Source: an uncultured Collinsella sp.
Lineage (GTDB): Bacteria; Actinomycetota; Coriobacteriia; Coriobacteriales; Coriobacteriaceae
Assembly (NCBI GenBank): GCA_900547345.1
Contig: URGG01000016.1
Coordinates: 1-27,731, forward strand
Direction: 5' to 3'
Length of the DNA stretch: 27,731 nt
Part shown: in pieces, positions 17,086-27,008 of the stretch
How the letters are laid out: every line of letters begins with the position of its first letter
Numbering within the stretch: position 1 is the stretch's first letter
Position numbers and translations under genes: made by a program
Notes under the pieces: model-generated
Databases searched by the model: none
The model's input: only the letters and a program-made list of their open reading frames with translations
What the model was told of the DNA's origin: nothing

Positions 17086-17245
17086 TTTCAAAACTATGCT
17101 GGATTACGGGGCTGATTCGGAGACCCCCATCCATACAGGCAATTATCGATTTTTGATAAGCCCTCTACCTGCGGTTTTAATTTCGCGATTTTTCCCATGG
17201 TCAGGTAATACAGGTCCAGCCCCGTAATCCACCATACTTTTGAAA
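17086..17245. repeat. Large inverted repeat with branched interior (MITE- or structured-RNA-like)
   Basis: Arms of 29 nt, 17086-17114 and 17217-17245, match with two mismatches and share GGATTACGGGGCTG at their inner ends. The 102-nt interior has two further stems: TTATC/GATAA flanked by GGC/GCC (about 17138-17163), and TACCTG (17166-17171) with CAGGTA (17202-17207). Together they form a three-way-junction shape. There is no open reading frame of note. Confidence 0.75.
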
Positions 17246-17401
17246 CCAGCCCATTTGGGACGGGCCTCTTATAACTCCTTTTTCCTGCACGCTTGCCAGG
17301 CTGGTCATGCCAAGGAGTGTCCCGAAGTGCCGGCATAAAAGGAACGTCCCTAACTGCCGGGCATGGGATACCATGGTGGCACCCTAGCGAAAGGATGTTT
17401 C

Positions 17402-18490
17402 ATGGCACATGTCGATGACCAGCGCGTGGCGCGCGTGCTCGATGCACTCGAGGCTCAGCACCCCGGCGCGCAGTTGCTTGTAAACGACCCGTGGTCGATT
17501 TATTACCTGACCGGCTTTTATGCCGATATGTTTGAGCGTTTTTGCGGTGTGCTGCTCGCGCGCGATTGCGAGCCCGTGATCTTGGTCAACGCACTGCATC
17601 AACTGCCCGAGTATGACAATGCCCGCGTTGCCTACCACACCGATACCGACGTCGTGGCCGACGCCATCGCTCGCGAGGTCGATCCGACCAAACCGCTCGG
17701 CATCGACACCGTCATGCGCTCCGGCTTTTTGATGCCCCTTATGGATCGTCACGCCGCGAGCGAGTTCTTCCTAGGCGACTTTGCCGTCACCGCCGCACGC
17801 ACCCACAAAGACGCTACCGAGCAGGAGCTTATGCGCGTGTCCTCGGCCGCTAACGACGCCGTGATGGCCGACGCCATCAAGCTCGTCCACGAAGGTGTGA
17901 CGGAACGCGAAATTGCCGACCAGATGCTCGGTCTGTACCGCAAGCACGGCTGCGAGGGCTTTAGCTTTCCGCCGATCGTGAGCTTTGGCGCCAACGCCGG
18001 CGACCCGCATCACGAACCCGACGACACCGTACTCAAGCGCGGCGACGTGGTGCTATTCGACATTGGCGGACGCAATCGCAACTACTGCTCGGACATGACG
18101 CGCACGTTCTTTTGGGGCGAGCCGGACGAGGAGACGGCGCGCATCTACGACATCGTGCGCCGCGCTAACGAGACCGCCGAGGCGCTCATCGCACCGGGCG
18201 TTCGCATGTGCGACCTGGACCGTGCCGCGCGCGACGTGATTGAGGACGCTGGCTACGGCAAGTACTTTACGCATCGCCTGGGTCACTCGATCGGCCTGCA
18301 GGACCACGAGCCGGGCGACGTCTCGCTCGTCAACGAGCAGGTTGTCGAGCCGGGCATGACGTTCTCCATCGAGCCGGGAATCTACCTCCCCGGCCGCACC
18401 GGCGTCCGCATCGAGGACCTAGCCCTGGTGACCGAGAACGGCGTCGAGATTCTCAACGCCTACCCCCACGATCCGGTCCGCCTAGACTAG
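17402..18490 (+). CDS. M24 family metallopeptidase (Xaa-Pro dipeptidase/aminopeptidase type)
   Basis: A 362-residue creatinase-fold peptidase that would remove residues before proline in peptides, in the cytoplasm. The N-terminal creatinase-like domain contains DPWSIYYLTGF. The catalytic domain has the five metal ligands: the two Asp in DIGGRNRNYCSDMTRTF, His in HRLGHSIGLQDHEPG, Glu in SIEPGIYLPG and Glu in VRIEDLALV. Length and motif order are normal for PepQ/PepP relatives. The ATG at 17402 is preceded by GAAAGGA at about nine bases; an in-frame start at 17363 has no ribosome site. It is a single-gene unit, convergent with folC. Dipeptidase or aminopeptidase specificity cannot be decided. 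Confidence 0.93.
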   Translation: MAHVDDQRVARVLDALEAQHPGAQLLVNDPWSIYYLTGFYADMFERFCGVLLARDCEPVILVNALHQLPEYDNARVAYHTDTDVVADAIAREVDPTKPLGIDTVMRSGFLMPLMDRHAASEFFLGDFAVTAARTHKDATEQELMRVSSAANDAVMADAIKLVHEGVTEREIADQMLGLYRKHGCEGFSFPPIVSFGANAGDPHHEPDDTVLKRGDVVLFDIGGRNRNYCSDMTRTFFWGEPDEETARIYDIVRRANETAEALIAPGVRMCDLDRAARDVIEDAGYGKYFTHRLGHSIGLQDHEPGDVSLVNEQVVEPGMTFSIEPGIYLPGRTGVRIEDLALVTENGVEILNAYPHDPVRLD

Positions 18491-18514
18491 GCACGCCACC
18501 AAAGCTTCCCTAGA

Positions 18515-18581
18515 AGTTGCGGTGAAATAGGGACTGTTTAAGGCTTCTAGCCCATAAAACAGTCCCTATTTCACCGCAACT
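18515..18581. repeat. Palindromic element of the TTGCGGTGAAATAG family, copy 2
   Basis: A perfect 25-bp inverted repeat (18515-18539 with 18557-18581) and a 17-nt loop. The outer 14 bases TTGCGGTGAAATAG are shared with the copy at 16979; the inner GGACTGTTT differs but is exactly complemented. It fills the gap between the convergent peptidase and folC genes, where it could block read-through in both directions. Confidence 0.9.
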
Positions 18582-18595
18582 GATGAGGGGATGGG

Positions 18596-19939
18596 TTAAC
18601 GGAGTAAGCCTGCCACTTCACCGGCTAGGGTGATGGTGCCGGCTGCTACGAAGGGCTCCCCCGCGGCCTCGAAAGCTGCAAGGGCCTCGGACACGCTGGG
18701 GTACACGCCCGCCAGCTTGTCAGCGTCCACCAAGGCAGCGAGCTCCTCTGCCGGCAGGGCGCGATCGGAATCGGTCTGGGTCACGACCACGCGGGGGAAC
18801 GCCGGAACCAAAACGTCAACAATGCCCGCCACGTCCTTATCGGCCAGCGCGGCACACAGCAGCGTGGGGCGGTTCTCCACGCACGAATCGATCTCGTCCA
18901 GTGCGCTCACAAAGTTCTCGCAGCTCTGAGGGTTATGGCAGGCGTCGATCAGCTTGAGTGGATCGGTCCCCAGCACGTCAAAACGACCCGGTGTGGGGCA
19001 ACCCATAAGCGATGCATCCAACGTATCGCGATCGAGCTCGCGGCCCAGATAGCCCTCGCATAGCATAATCGCGCACGCGGCATTCTGCGGCTGATAGGCC
19101 GGCTTGACCATACTCGACGTATAGATCGCACGCGGCGTGGTGCAGCTAAACTCAACCGTGTCGCCCACATGCGCCGGCACCTTAGTCGTGGCGTGGCTCA
19201 CCACGAGCGGCACGACGCCGCACTTGCGGCAACGGGCATCCATCACACACTGAACGCTCGCCTCATGCGTGCCCTCGCCCAAAACAACCAAGCGCCCGGG
19301 TTTGATAACCGCAGCCTTCTCCCCCGCAATGGCTTCGAGCGTATCGCCCAAAATGCGTGTGTGGTCGAGCCCAATACCCGTAATGGCAACGGCGACGGGA
19401 TCGGTCGCACTCGTGGCGTCCCAGCGCCCGCCCATACCAACCTCGAGCACAGCCACGTCCACGCAAGCCTCGGCAAACACTACAAGCGCGGCAGCCGTCA
19501 GCAGGTCAAACGGTGTGATGGTATAGGCACGCTCCCCCGCCGCCACACGACGACCATTCACGCGACGCCCCGCCTCAACGGCAGCAGAAACGCCTCGAGC
19601 AAACGCCTCGTCACTCACAACGCGCCCATCGACCTCCACGCGCTCGGGATAGCGAACAAGCTGCGGCGACGTATACAGCGCGGTCTTGAGCCCCTCGCCG
19701 CGAAGGATAGCAGCCGAAAAACGCGTGGTCGAAGTCTTGCCATTGGTACCGGCAACCTGAATGCAATCAAAGTACTCGTCCGGACGCCCCAGCTCATCGA
19801 GCATATCGACAACCGTCTCAAGCAGAGGCCCAGCATCCCCAGAAATCCGCCCCGTATCAGCAGCCAGCCCCACAGCCTCATCAAACGAAAGCAACTCAAA
19901 CGAGAACGGCACAGAATACGACCCAGAACGCTTAGGCAT
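18596..19939 (-). CDS. folC: Folylpolyglutamate synthase / dihydrofolate synthase (Mur ligase family)
   Basis: FolC adds glutamate residues to folates (and often to dihydropteroate). The 447-residue protein has the P-loop VAGTNGKTST at about residues 62-71, YTSPQLVRYPERV, the central LEVGMGGRWDATSATDPV with GLDHTRILG, and the Mur-ligase C-terminal motif LIDACHNPQS. The chosen ATG (19939) has GAGGGG ten bases upstream; the earlier ATG at 19960 lies in the T-run of a terminator and is rejected. It follows valS as in many Gram-positives, but here the two are separated by a palindromic element and an intrinsic terminator. No separate promoter is obvious in the short space after the terminator. 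Confidence 0.93.
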   Translation of the reverse strand: MPKRSGSYSVPFSFELLSFDEAVGLAADTGRISGDAGPLLETVVDMLDELGRPDEYFDCIQVAGTNGKTSTTRFSAAILRGEGLKTALYTSPQLVRYPERVEVDGRVVSDEAFARGVSAAVEAGRRVNGRRVAAGERAYTITPFDLLTAAALVVFAEACVDVAVLEVGMGGRWDATSATDPVAVAITGIGLDHTRILGDTLEAIAGEKAAVIKPGRLVVLGEGTHEASVQCVMDARCRKCGVVPLVVSHATTKVPAHVGDTVEFSCTTPRAIYTSSMVKPAYQPQNAACAIMLCEGYLGRELDRDTLDASLMGCPTPGRFDVLGTDPLKLIDACHNPQSCENFVSALDEIDSCVENRPTLLCAALADKDVAGIVDVLVPAFPRVVVTQTDSDRALPAEELAALVDADKLAGVYPSVSEALAAFEAAGEPFVAAGTITLAGEVAGLLR

Positions 19940-19960
19940 AAACCAAAGTCCCCTCAACAT

Positions 19961-19992
19961 AAAAAGAGGCCCGTAACAAACAACGAGCCCCT
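19961..19992 (-). terminator. Intrinsic terminator just before folC
   Basis: On the minus strand AGGGGCTCG (19992-19984) pairs with CGGGCCTCT (19973-19965), with two G-U pairs, followed by five T. It ends only six bases before the folC ribosome site (19955-19950). It can end the valS transcript or act as an attenuator for folC. Confidence 0.7.
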
Positions 19993-20095
19993 CCCATTCA
20001 AAATATCAGCCAAACACCGCTTTGCAGCAGAATCAAGGCCACAACCAAGTGGCCCTTACATGCCAGGTTCAGACAACCCCGTAACCGCTATGGGA

Positions 20096-20203
20096 GCGGT
20101 TTGGGGCTTTGCTCGATACAAGTTCCGCACGAGCCGAAGGCCACTTAATGTGGCCTTCGTGCGAGCAGGACTGTCCGCAGTAGCGAGCAATGCCCCAAAC
20201 CGC
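20096..20203. repeat. Nested-hairpin element, copy B (folC-valS gap)
   Basis: Outer arms of 20 nt (20096-20115 and 20184-20203) match with one mismatch. The 68-nt interior holds a perfect hairpin, CGAAGGCCAC-TTAAT-GTGGCCTTCG (20135-20159), in the context TTCCGCACGAGC before and GCGAGC then AGGAC after. This core of about 50 nt recurs in reverse orientation at 22962-23025. A small related hairpin, GGCCAC/GTGGCC, is at 20037-20054. Confidence 0.85.
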
Positions 20204-20218
20204 GTCCCCCAGTACCGC

Positions 20219-22915
<2,697 letters not shown>

Positions 22916-22935
22916 ATATCTCTCCCTGTCCCGCC

Positions 22936-23051
22936 GGGGAGGAATGTAGGCCCGATTTTCGCACGGTCAGGTCCTGGGCTCGCTCGAAGACCACATTAAG
23001 TGGTCTTCGGCTCGTGCGGAATCTACGAAAATCGGGCCTACATTCCTCCCC
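22936..23051. repeat. Nested-hairpin element, copy A (valS-clpX gap)
   Basis: The outer arms 22936-22961 and 23026-23051 are perfect 26-bp inverted repeats. The 64-nt interior contains the perfect hairpin CGAAGACCAC-ATTAA-GTGGTCTTCG (22985-23009). Read on the minus strand, the core TTCCGCACGAGCCGAAG matches copy B, with the stem pair A-T where copy B has G-C. The arm sequences are unrelated to those of copy B. It ends 20 bp before the valS ATG. Confidence 0.92.
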
Positions 23052-23145
23052 TTAGGTATCGATTACTTCAGTCTGATATGACTTCGCTGAGGCTTAAACA
23101 AACACACAGAATAACACAGGTAGTTGGGGTTATTGCGTATATATA

Positions 23146-23181
23146 AAATAGCCTCCGACCACGGATGGTCAGAGGCTATTT
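23146..23181 (-). terminator. clpX intrinsic terminator
   Basis: A stem of about 16 bp with one mismatch (AAATAGCCTCCGACCA at 23146-23161 with its partner at 23166-23181) and a four-base loop. On the minus strand it ends in TATTTTATATAT. It lies 22 bp after the clpX stop. Confidence 0.85.
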
Positions 23182-23202
23182 GCAAGCACGTTTTTTGCTG
23201 GT

Positions 23203-24609
23203 TTACCCGTATATGCGCTGGGGCTGCTCTTCGCCCTTGACGGAGGCTTCAGTCACAACGACCTTGGAAACACCCTCCTCACTGGGCAGATCGAACATCG
23301 TCTGCTGCAGCACGTCCTCGCAAATGGAGCGCAGGCCGCGGGCGCCGGTCTTGCGGGCGAGCGCCATGCGGGCGATCTCGTGCAGGGCGGCGTCCTCAAA
23401 CTCAAGCTCAACGTCCTCGAGCTGGAACATCTTGCGGTACTGACGCACCACGGCGTTCTTGGGCTCGGTCAGGATCGACACCAGGTCGTCCTCGTCGAGC
23501 GCCTGCGTCTGGGTGACGACGGGCGTACGTCCCACAAACTCGGGGATCATGCCAAAGGCGTTGAGGTCCTGCGGGAGCACCTGACGCAGCAGGTCGTTCT
23601 CGTCGACCGAGGTGGGGCCGGCGATCTCGGAGTTAAAGCCCACGCCCTTGTTGCCCACGCGATCGGCGATGATCTTATCCAGACCCACAAAGGCACCGCC
23701 GCAGATGAACAGGATGTTGGTCGTGTCGATCTGCAGCAACTCCTGCTGGGGATGCTTGCGGCCGCCGGTGGGCGGAATGCTTGCCACCGTGCCCTCAAGA
23801 ATCTTCAGCAGTGCCTGCTGAACACCCTCGCCCGACACATCGCGGGTGATGGAGAGGTTCTCGGCCTTGCGGGCGATCTTGTCGATCTCGTCCACGTAGA
23901 TAATGCCAACCTGCGCGCGCTCAATATCGCCATCGGCGGCATTGATGAGCTTGAGCAGGATGTTCTCCACGTCCTCGCCCACGTAGCCGGCCTCGGTGAG
24001 CGCGGTGGCGTCGGCAATGGCAAACGGCACCTCGAGGATGCGCGCGAGCGTCTGGGCCAGCAGGGTCTTACCGGTAACGGTGGGACCGAGCAGCAGGATG
24101 TTGGACTTGGCGAGCTCTACCTCGTCCATATCGTTGTCGAACTGCGAGCCCATGCCGTCGTCAAAGGCAGACACCGCGGCGCCGCCCTCGATCACGCGGC
24201 GATAGTGGTTGTACACGGCCACCGACATGGCGCGCTTGGCGTCCTCCTGGCCCATGACATAGGCCGAAAGCTCGTCATAGATCTCGTGCGGCGTCGGCAC
24301 GCGCGTGATGACCTGGCGGTCGTCCTCGAGCTCAAAGCCCTCGGTCTCGGGGTCCACGGCGGGCTGGGATGCAGCCTGGCCGTGGTCGTTGAGGAAACCC
24401 GGCAGCTTGCCGTTGCGGGCAGCGTCCATAAAGTCCGAAGCCAGAGACTCCTCCAGGATCTCGGAGCAGGCGGCGACGCACTCGTCGCAGATAAAGATGT
24501 TGGTCGGACCCTTTACAAGGCGGCGAACCTGCCCCTGCTCTTTTCCGCAGAAGGAGCAGCGGATAGGGTTGCCGTTCTCGTCAAAGTTGTCCTGCATGTT
24601 TCCTGCCAT
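23203..24609 (-). CDS. clpX: ATP-dependent Clp protease ATP-binding subunit ClpX
   Basis: ClpX unfolds tagged substrates and feeds them into ClpP. The 468-residue protein has the N-terminal zinc-binding domain (Cys18, Cys21, Cys41, Cys44: CSFC and CDEC), Walker A GPTVTGKT at about residues 174-181, the pore loop GYVGEDVE, Walker B IIYVDEIDK at about 234-242, SGEGVQQALLKILEG and the C-terminal GARGLRSICEDVL. Walker A is usually GPTGSGKT in ClpX; Val-Thr replaces Gly-Ser here but the GxxxxGKT consensus holds. It starts 1 bp after the clpP stop, so the two are one operon. A start at the ATG 24597, after AGGAAAC, is also possible. Slightly longer than E. coli ClpX (424). Confidence 0.96.
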   Translation of the reverse strand: MAGNMQDNFDENGNPIRCSFCGKEQGQVRRLVKGPTNIFICDECVAACSEILEESLASDFMDAARNGKLPGFLNDHGQAASQPAVDPETEGFELEDDRQVITRVPTPHEIYDELSAYVMGQEDAKRAMSVAVYNHYRRVIEGGAAVSAFDDGMGSQFDNDMDEVELAKSNILLLGPTVTGKTLLAQTLARILEVPFAIADATALTEAGYVGEDVENILLKLINAADGDIERAQVGIIYVDEIDKIARKAENLSITRDVSGEGVQQALLKILEGTVASIPPTGGRKHPQQELLQIDTTNILFICGGAFVGLDKIIADRVGNKGVGFNSEIAGPTSVDENDLLRQVLPQDLNAFGMIPEFVGRTPVVTQTQALDEDDLVSILTEPKNAVVRQYRKMFQLEDVELEFEDAALHEIARMALARKTGARGLRSICEDVLQQTMFDLPSEEGVSKVVVTEASVKGEEQPQRIYG

Positions 24610-24610
24610 C

Positions 24611-25231
24611 CTAGGCGTCCTTCGCGGCGAGGTCGCGCGAGGTAACGATACGGTCGATCAGGCCGTAGTCGAGGGCCTCGGCAGCGGTCAGGTAGTTGTC
24701 GCGCTCGGTATCGGCCTGGACCTTCTCGATGGGCTGGCCAGAGGCATCGGACAGGATCTGGTTGAGCTCACGACGGGTCTTCTTAATCTCCTCGGCAACG
24801 ATCTCGATCTCGGTCTGCTGACCCTGGGCACCGCCGCTGGGCTGGTGAATCATGACCTTGGAGTGCGGTAGGCAGAAGCGCTTGCCCTTGGCGCCGGCCG
24901 AAAGCAGCACGGCGGCCATGGACGCGGCCATACCCACGCAAATGGTGGAGACCTGCGGCTTGATAAAGTTCATAGTGTCCAGAATCGCCAGGCCGGAGTA
25001 GACCTCGCCGCCGGGCGAATTGATGTAGAGCGAGATATCCTTCTCGGCATCCTGGCTCTCAAGATGCAGCAGCTGGGCAACGACCAGGTTGGCGCTGACG
25101 GAGTTGATCTCCTCGCCCAAGAAGATGATGCGGTCGTTGAGCAGGCGCGAATAGATATCGTAGCTGCGCTCGCCGCGCGGCGTCTGCTCGATAACGTATG
25201 GCACGAGGGCGGAATCGAACTTTGCGATCAT
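24611..25231 (-). CDS. clpP: ATP-dependent Clp protease proteolytic subunit
   Basis: A serine peptidase forming the 14-mer barrel used by ClpX. With the start at 25231 (MIAKFDSALVPYVIEQTPRG) it has 206 residues, usual for ClpP. The catalytic triad is Ser104 (GMAASMAA), His129 (KVMIHQPSGG) and Asp174 (ADTERDNYL). NSPGGEVYSGLAI and GERSYDIYSRLL are also diagnostic. The chosen ATG has GGAG six bases upstream; ATGs at 25237 and 25243 are alternatives and a longer frame to 25261 is unlikely. It lies between tig and clpX on the same strand, the usual tig-clpP-clpX order. A hairpin at 25278-25318 separates it from tig. Confidence 0.95.
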   Translation of the reverse strand: MIAKFDSALVPYVIEQTPRGERSYDIYSRLLNDRIIFLGEEINSVSANLVVAQLLHLESQDAEKDISLYINSPGGEVYSGLAILDTMNFIKPQVSTICVGMAASMAAVLLSAGAKGKRFCLPHSKVMIHQPSGGAQGQQTEIEIVAEEIKKTRRELNQILSDASGQPIEKVQADTERDNYLTAAEALDYGLIDRIVTSRDLAAKDA

Positions 25232-25277
25232 ACGCATCTCCATTTCTCTCTTGCGGACCAAATTGGTTCTAGATAAA

Positions 25278-25318
25278 CGTACGGTGCCCGCATGCTATGC
25301 ATTGGCTGGCACCGTACG
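25278..25318 (-). terminator. Hairpin between tig and clpP
   Basis: The 11-bp arms CGTACGGTGCC (25278-25288) and GGCACCGTACG (25308-25318) are perfect complements. On the minus strand TTTATC follows, so it looks like a weak terminator or attenuator. A second perfect palindrome, CGAGCGCA-CGCA-TGCGCTCG (25357-25376), lies nearer the tig stop. Confidence 0.6.
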
Positions 25319-25394
25319 AAGCAACCGGATAACCGGTGTATAACTTTACCCCATCACGAGCGCACGCATGCGCTCGCGGGCAAGGTGGCGAGAA

Positions 25395-26693
25395 TTACTC
25401 GGCGTCCTTGGCGGTCTCGTCGACCTCGGTCACCTTGGCGTTCTCGACCAGGTGGTCGACGGCCTTGGAACGACGGATGGACTCGCGGACGGCAGGCATG
25501 CGGCCATCAGCGATGAACTCAGCCTTGGAAGCCTCGACGTCCTTGACGCCGGCCTTCTCGAACTCGGCGTTGATGTCGTCCTCGGTGACCTCGATCTTGA
25601 GCTCGCGGGCGAGGGCGTCCAGAGCCAGGGACTCACGGGCAACGTCGTTGGCCTGCTTGTGCAGGTCGCCGATGAACTGCTCCATAGTCAGACCGGAAGC
25701 GGGCAGCCAGGTGTCCAGAGTCATGCCGCGGGCAGCGAGATTGGACAGGAAGTTCTGGCCAAGCTCCTCAAAGACGGACTGCTCGTAGTCGGCGTCCATC
25801 TCGTCGAGCTGCAGACGCTCGGCGAGAGCGGAGACGCAACGGTTCTCCTTCTCGGCCGGCAGGCGGGAAGCCTTGTCCTGCTCGATCTCGATCTTGATGG
25901 CGTCGCGCATGGCGTCGATGCTGTCAAAGCCAAAGTCGGACTTGACGAGCTCGTCGGTGAGCTCGGGGGTGTTGCGGACCTTGATGCCCTTGACGGTGAC
26001 CTCGACGGTGTGGGTCTCGGCCTCCTCGCCCTCCTCGACCTCGTCGGTCCAGGTGACGGTCTTGACGTCGTCGACGTTAGCGCCGATCAGGGCCTCGTTG
26101 AACTCCTTGGGGTTGCTGTCGCTACCGGCGATGAGCATGCGGCCCTCGGCGGCAAAGTTGTCGGCGTTCTCGACGGCCTTGAGGTCGACGGTGACGTAGT
26201 CCTCGGCCTCGACGGCGCGACCCTCGACGTCCTCAAAGGTGGCACGGTAGTTGAGGAGCATCTCGACCTGGTTGTTGATCTCGGACTCGGTGACCTCCGC
26301 AGGGGGCATCTCGATCTCGACGGCGTCGAAGGAGGAAAGCTCAGCGGCGGGACGCAGGGAAAACTCGACGGTGTAGGTGTAGTCCTCGTGATCCTTGGCG
26401 AGGTCGAGCTCCTTGTAGTCACCGTTCTTGGTGGGGACGATGTCCAGCTCGTTGAGGACGGCGGGCTCGTTGGCGGCGATCAGGTCGTTGGTGGCCTGAG
26501 CGAGGGTAGCCTCGACGCCAAGAGCGGAGTCGATGACCGGACGGGGAGCCTTGCCGGCGCGGAAGCCCGGGAAGCGGTACTTCTTGGCGGTGTCCTTGTA
26601 GGCCTTCTTGATCGCGGCGTCGACGTCGGCGGCCGGGATGGTGACCGTAGCGGTGAGCTTGGCGTCCTTGACGTCAGAAGCGGTGATGTTCAA
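25395..26693 (-). CDS. tig: Trigger factor (ribosome-associated chaperone and prolyl isomerase)
   Basis: Trigger factor binds the ribosome exit site and shields nascent chains. The 432-residue protein has the ribosome-binding signature GFRAGKAPRPVI at about residues 43-54, an FKBP-type domain (EDYVTVDLKAVENADNFAAE through PKEFNEALIGANVDDVKTV) and the long helical C-terminal arms, ending in an acidic tail. The TTG at 26693 is taken as start because AGGAGG ends six bases before it and the protein then begins MNITASDVKDAKLT like other trigger factors. A GTG at 26696 is close behind; an ATG at 26708 would contain the ribosome site inside the coding sequence. It heads the tig-clpP-clpX group. Confidence 0.95.
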   Translation of the reverse strand: MNITASDVKDAKLTATVTIPAADVDAAIKKAYKDTAKKYRFPGFRAGKAPRPVIDSALGVEATLAQATNDLIAANEPAVLNELDIVPTKNGDYKELDLAKDHEDYTYTVEFSLRPAAELSSFDAVEIEMPPAEVTESEINNQVEMLLNYRATFEDVEGRAVEAEDYVTVDLKAVENADNFAAEGRMLIAGSDSNPKEFNEALIGANVDDVKTVTWTDEVEEGEEAETHTVEVTVKGIKVRNTPELTDELVKSDFGFDSIDAMRDAIKIEIEQDKASRLPAEKENRCVSALAERLQLDEMDADYEQSVFEELGQNFLSNLAARGMTLDTWLPASGLTMEQFIGDLHKQANDVARESLALDALARELKIEVTEDDINAEFEKAGVKDVEASKAEFIADGRMPAVRESIRRSKAVDHLVENAKVTEVDETAKDAE

Positions 26694-26784
26694 CACGTTC
26701 CTCCTCATACTGCCCAGCTTATCTGAGGTGCTGGTACCTTTATGCAACAAAGTGTCGCGACGGCCAGGGCCGACGCAGGTGCGA

Positions 26785-26868
26785 TGGTGCGGGCGAAAGG
26801 ACTCGAACCTTCACGGGAATCCCACCAGAACCTAAATCTGGCGCGTCTACCAATTCCGCCACGCCCGC
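26785..26868 (-). tRNA. tRNA-Leu (anticodon UAG)
   Basis: Read on the minus strand, the acceptor stem GCGGGCG (from 26868) pairs with CGCCCGC before the discriminator A and an encoded CCA (26787-26785). The anticodon stem CCAGA/TCTGG encloses TTTAGGT, giving anticodon TAG, which reads CUA and other CUN leucine codons. The long variable arm (TGGGATTCCCGT) and the T-arm GGTTCGAGTCC confirm a class II leucine tRNA. It lies about 90 bp upstream of tig on the same strand. Confidence 0.97.
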
Positions 26869-26954
26869 ATGAGCGCACAGACTAGGAATGATAGCAGATA
26901 CGAACGGCAAGCGCACGCACACCTTTTACACGCTCACGACCTCACCACGAGTAC

Positions 26955-26984
26955 AAAAGGCGGGACGAGTTGTCCCGTCCCGCC
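26955..26984 (-). terminator. Terminator of the xanthine dehydrogenase-like gene
   Basis: GGCGGGAC (26959-26966) pairs with GTCCCGCC (26977-26984). On the minus strand TTTT (26958-26955) follows. It lies 24 bp after the stop codon and about 86 bp before the tRNA gene. Confidence 0.8.
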
Positions 26985-27008
26985 CATTACGACTTGTTCG
27001 CTAACCCG

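Larger units (their letters stand above)
16925..17276. repeat. 25-nt direct repeat pair flanking two palindromic elements
   Basis: CATTTGGGACGGG is followed by G or C, CTCTT, T or A, and TAACT: copies at 16925-16949 and 17252-17276 agree in 23 of 25 positions. They enclose the hairpin element at 16979-17041 and the large inverted repeat at 17086-17245. They may be two degenerate copies of one mobile palindrome. Confidence 0.7.
16919..17401. other. Intergenic region stacked with palindromic elements
   Basis: This 483-bp gap contains no gene. In order it holds one copy of a 25-nt direct repeat (16925-16949), a long hairpin (16979-17041), a 29-bp inverted repeat with branched interior (17086-17245), the second copy of the direct repeat (17252-17276), a looser hairpin (GGGAC and ACTCCTT at 17257-17280 with AAGGAGTGTCCC at 17312-17323), and two near-identical direct repeats GTCCCNAANTGCCGG (17319-17333 and 17346-17360) just before the peptidase gene. 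Confidence 0.75.

Noticed and set aside
16925..17276. Insertion sequence remnant with transposase
   Set aside because: No frame in the region encodes transposase motifs; only palindromic and direct repeats are visible.
22916..23200. T-box riboswitch before valS (also checked before thrS)
   Set aside because: The conserved T-box sequence (AGGGTGGNACCGCG on the transcribed strand) and the antiterminator layout are not present in either leader.
24066..24090. Inactive ATPase site in ClpX because Walker A reads GPTVTGKT
   Set aside because: The general GxxxxGK(T/S) consensus is intact and all other AAA+ motifs are normal, so this is probably a lineage variant and not a defect.
25368..26726. 452-residue open frame opposite tig
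   Set aside because: A mirror frame of trigger factor with repetitive Gly-Val-Asp-Leu composition; tig itself is unambiguous.
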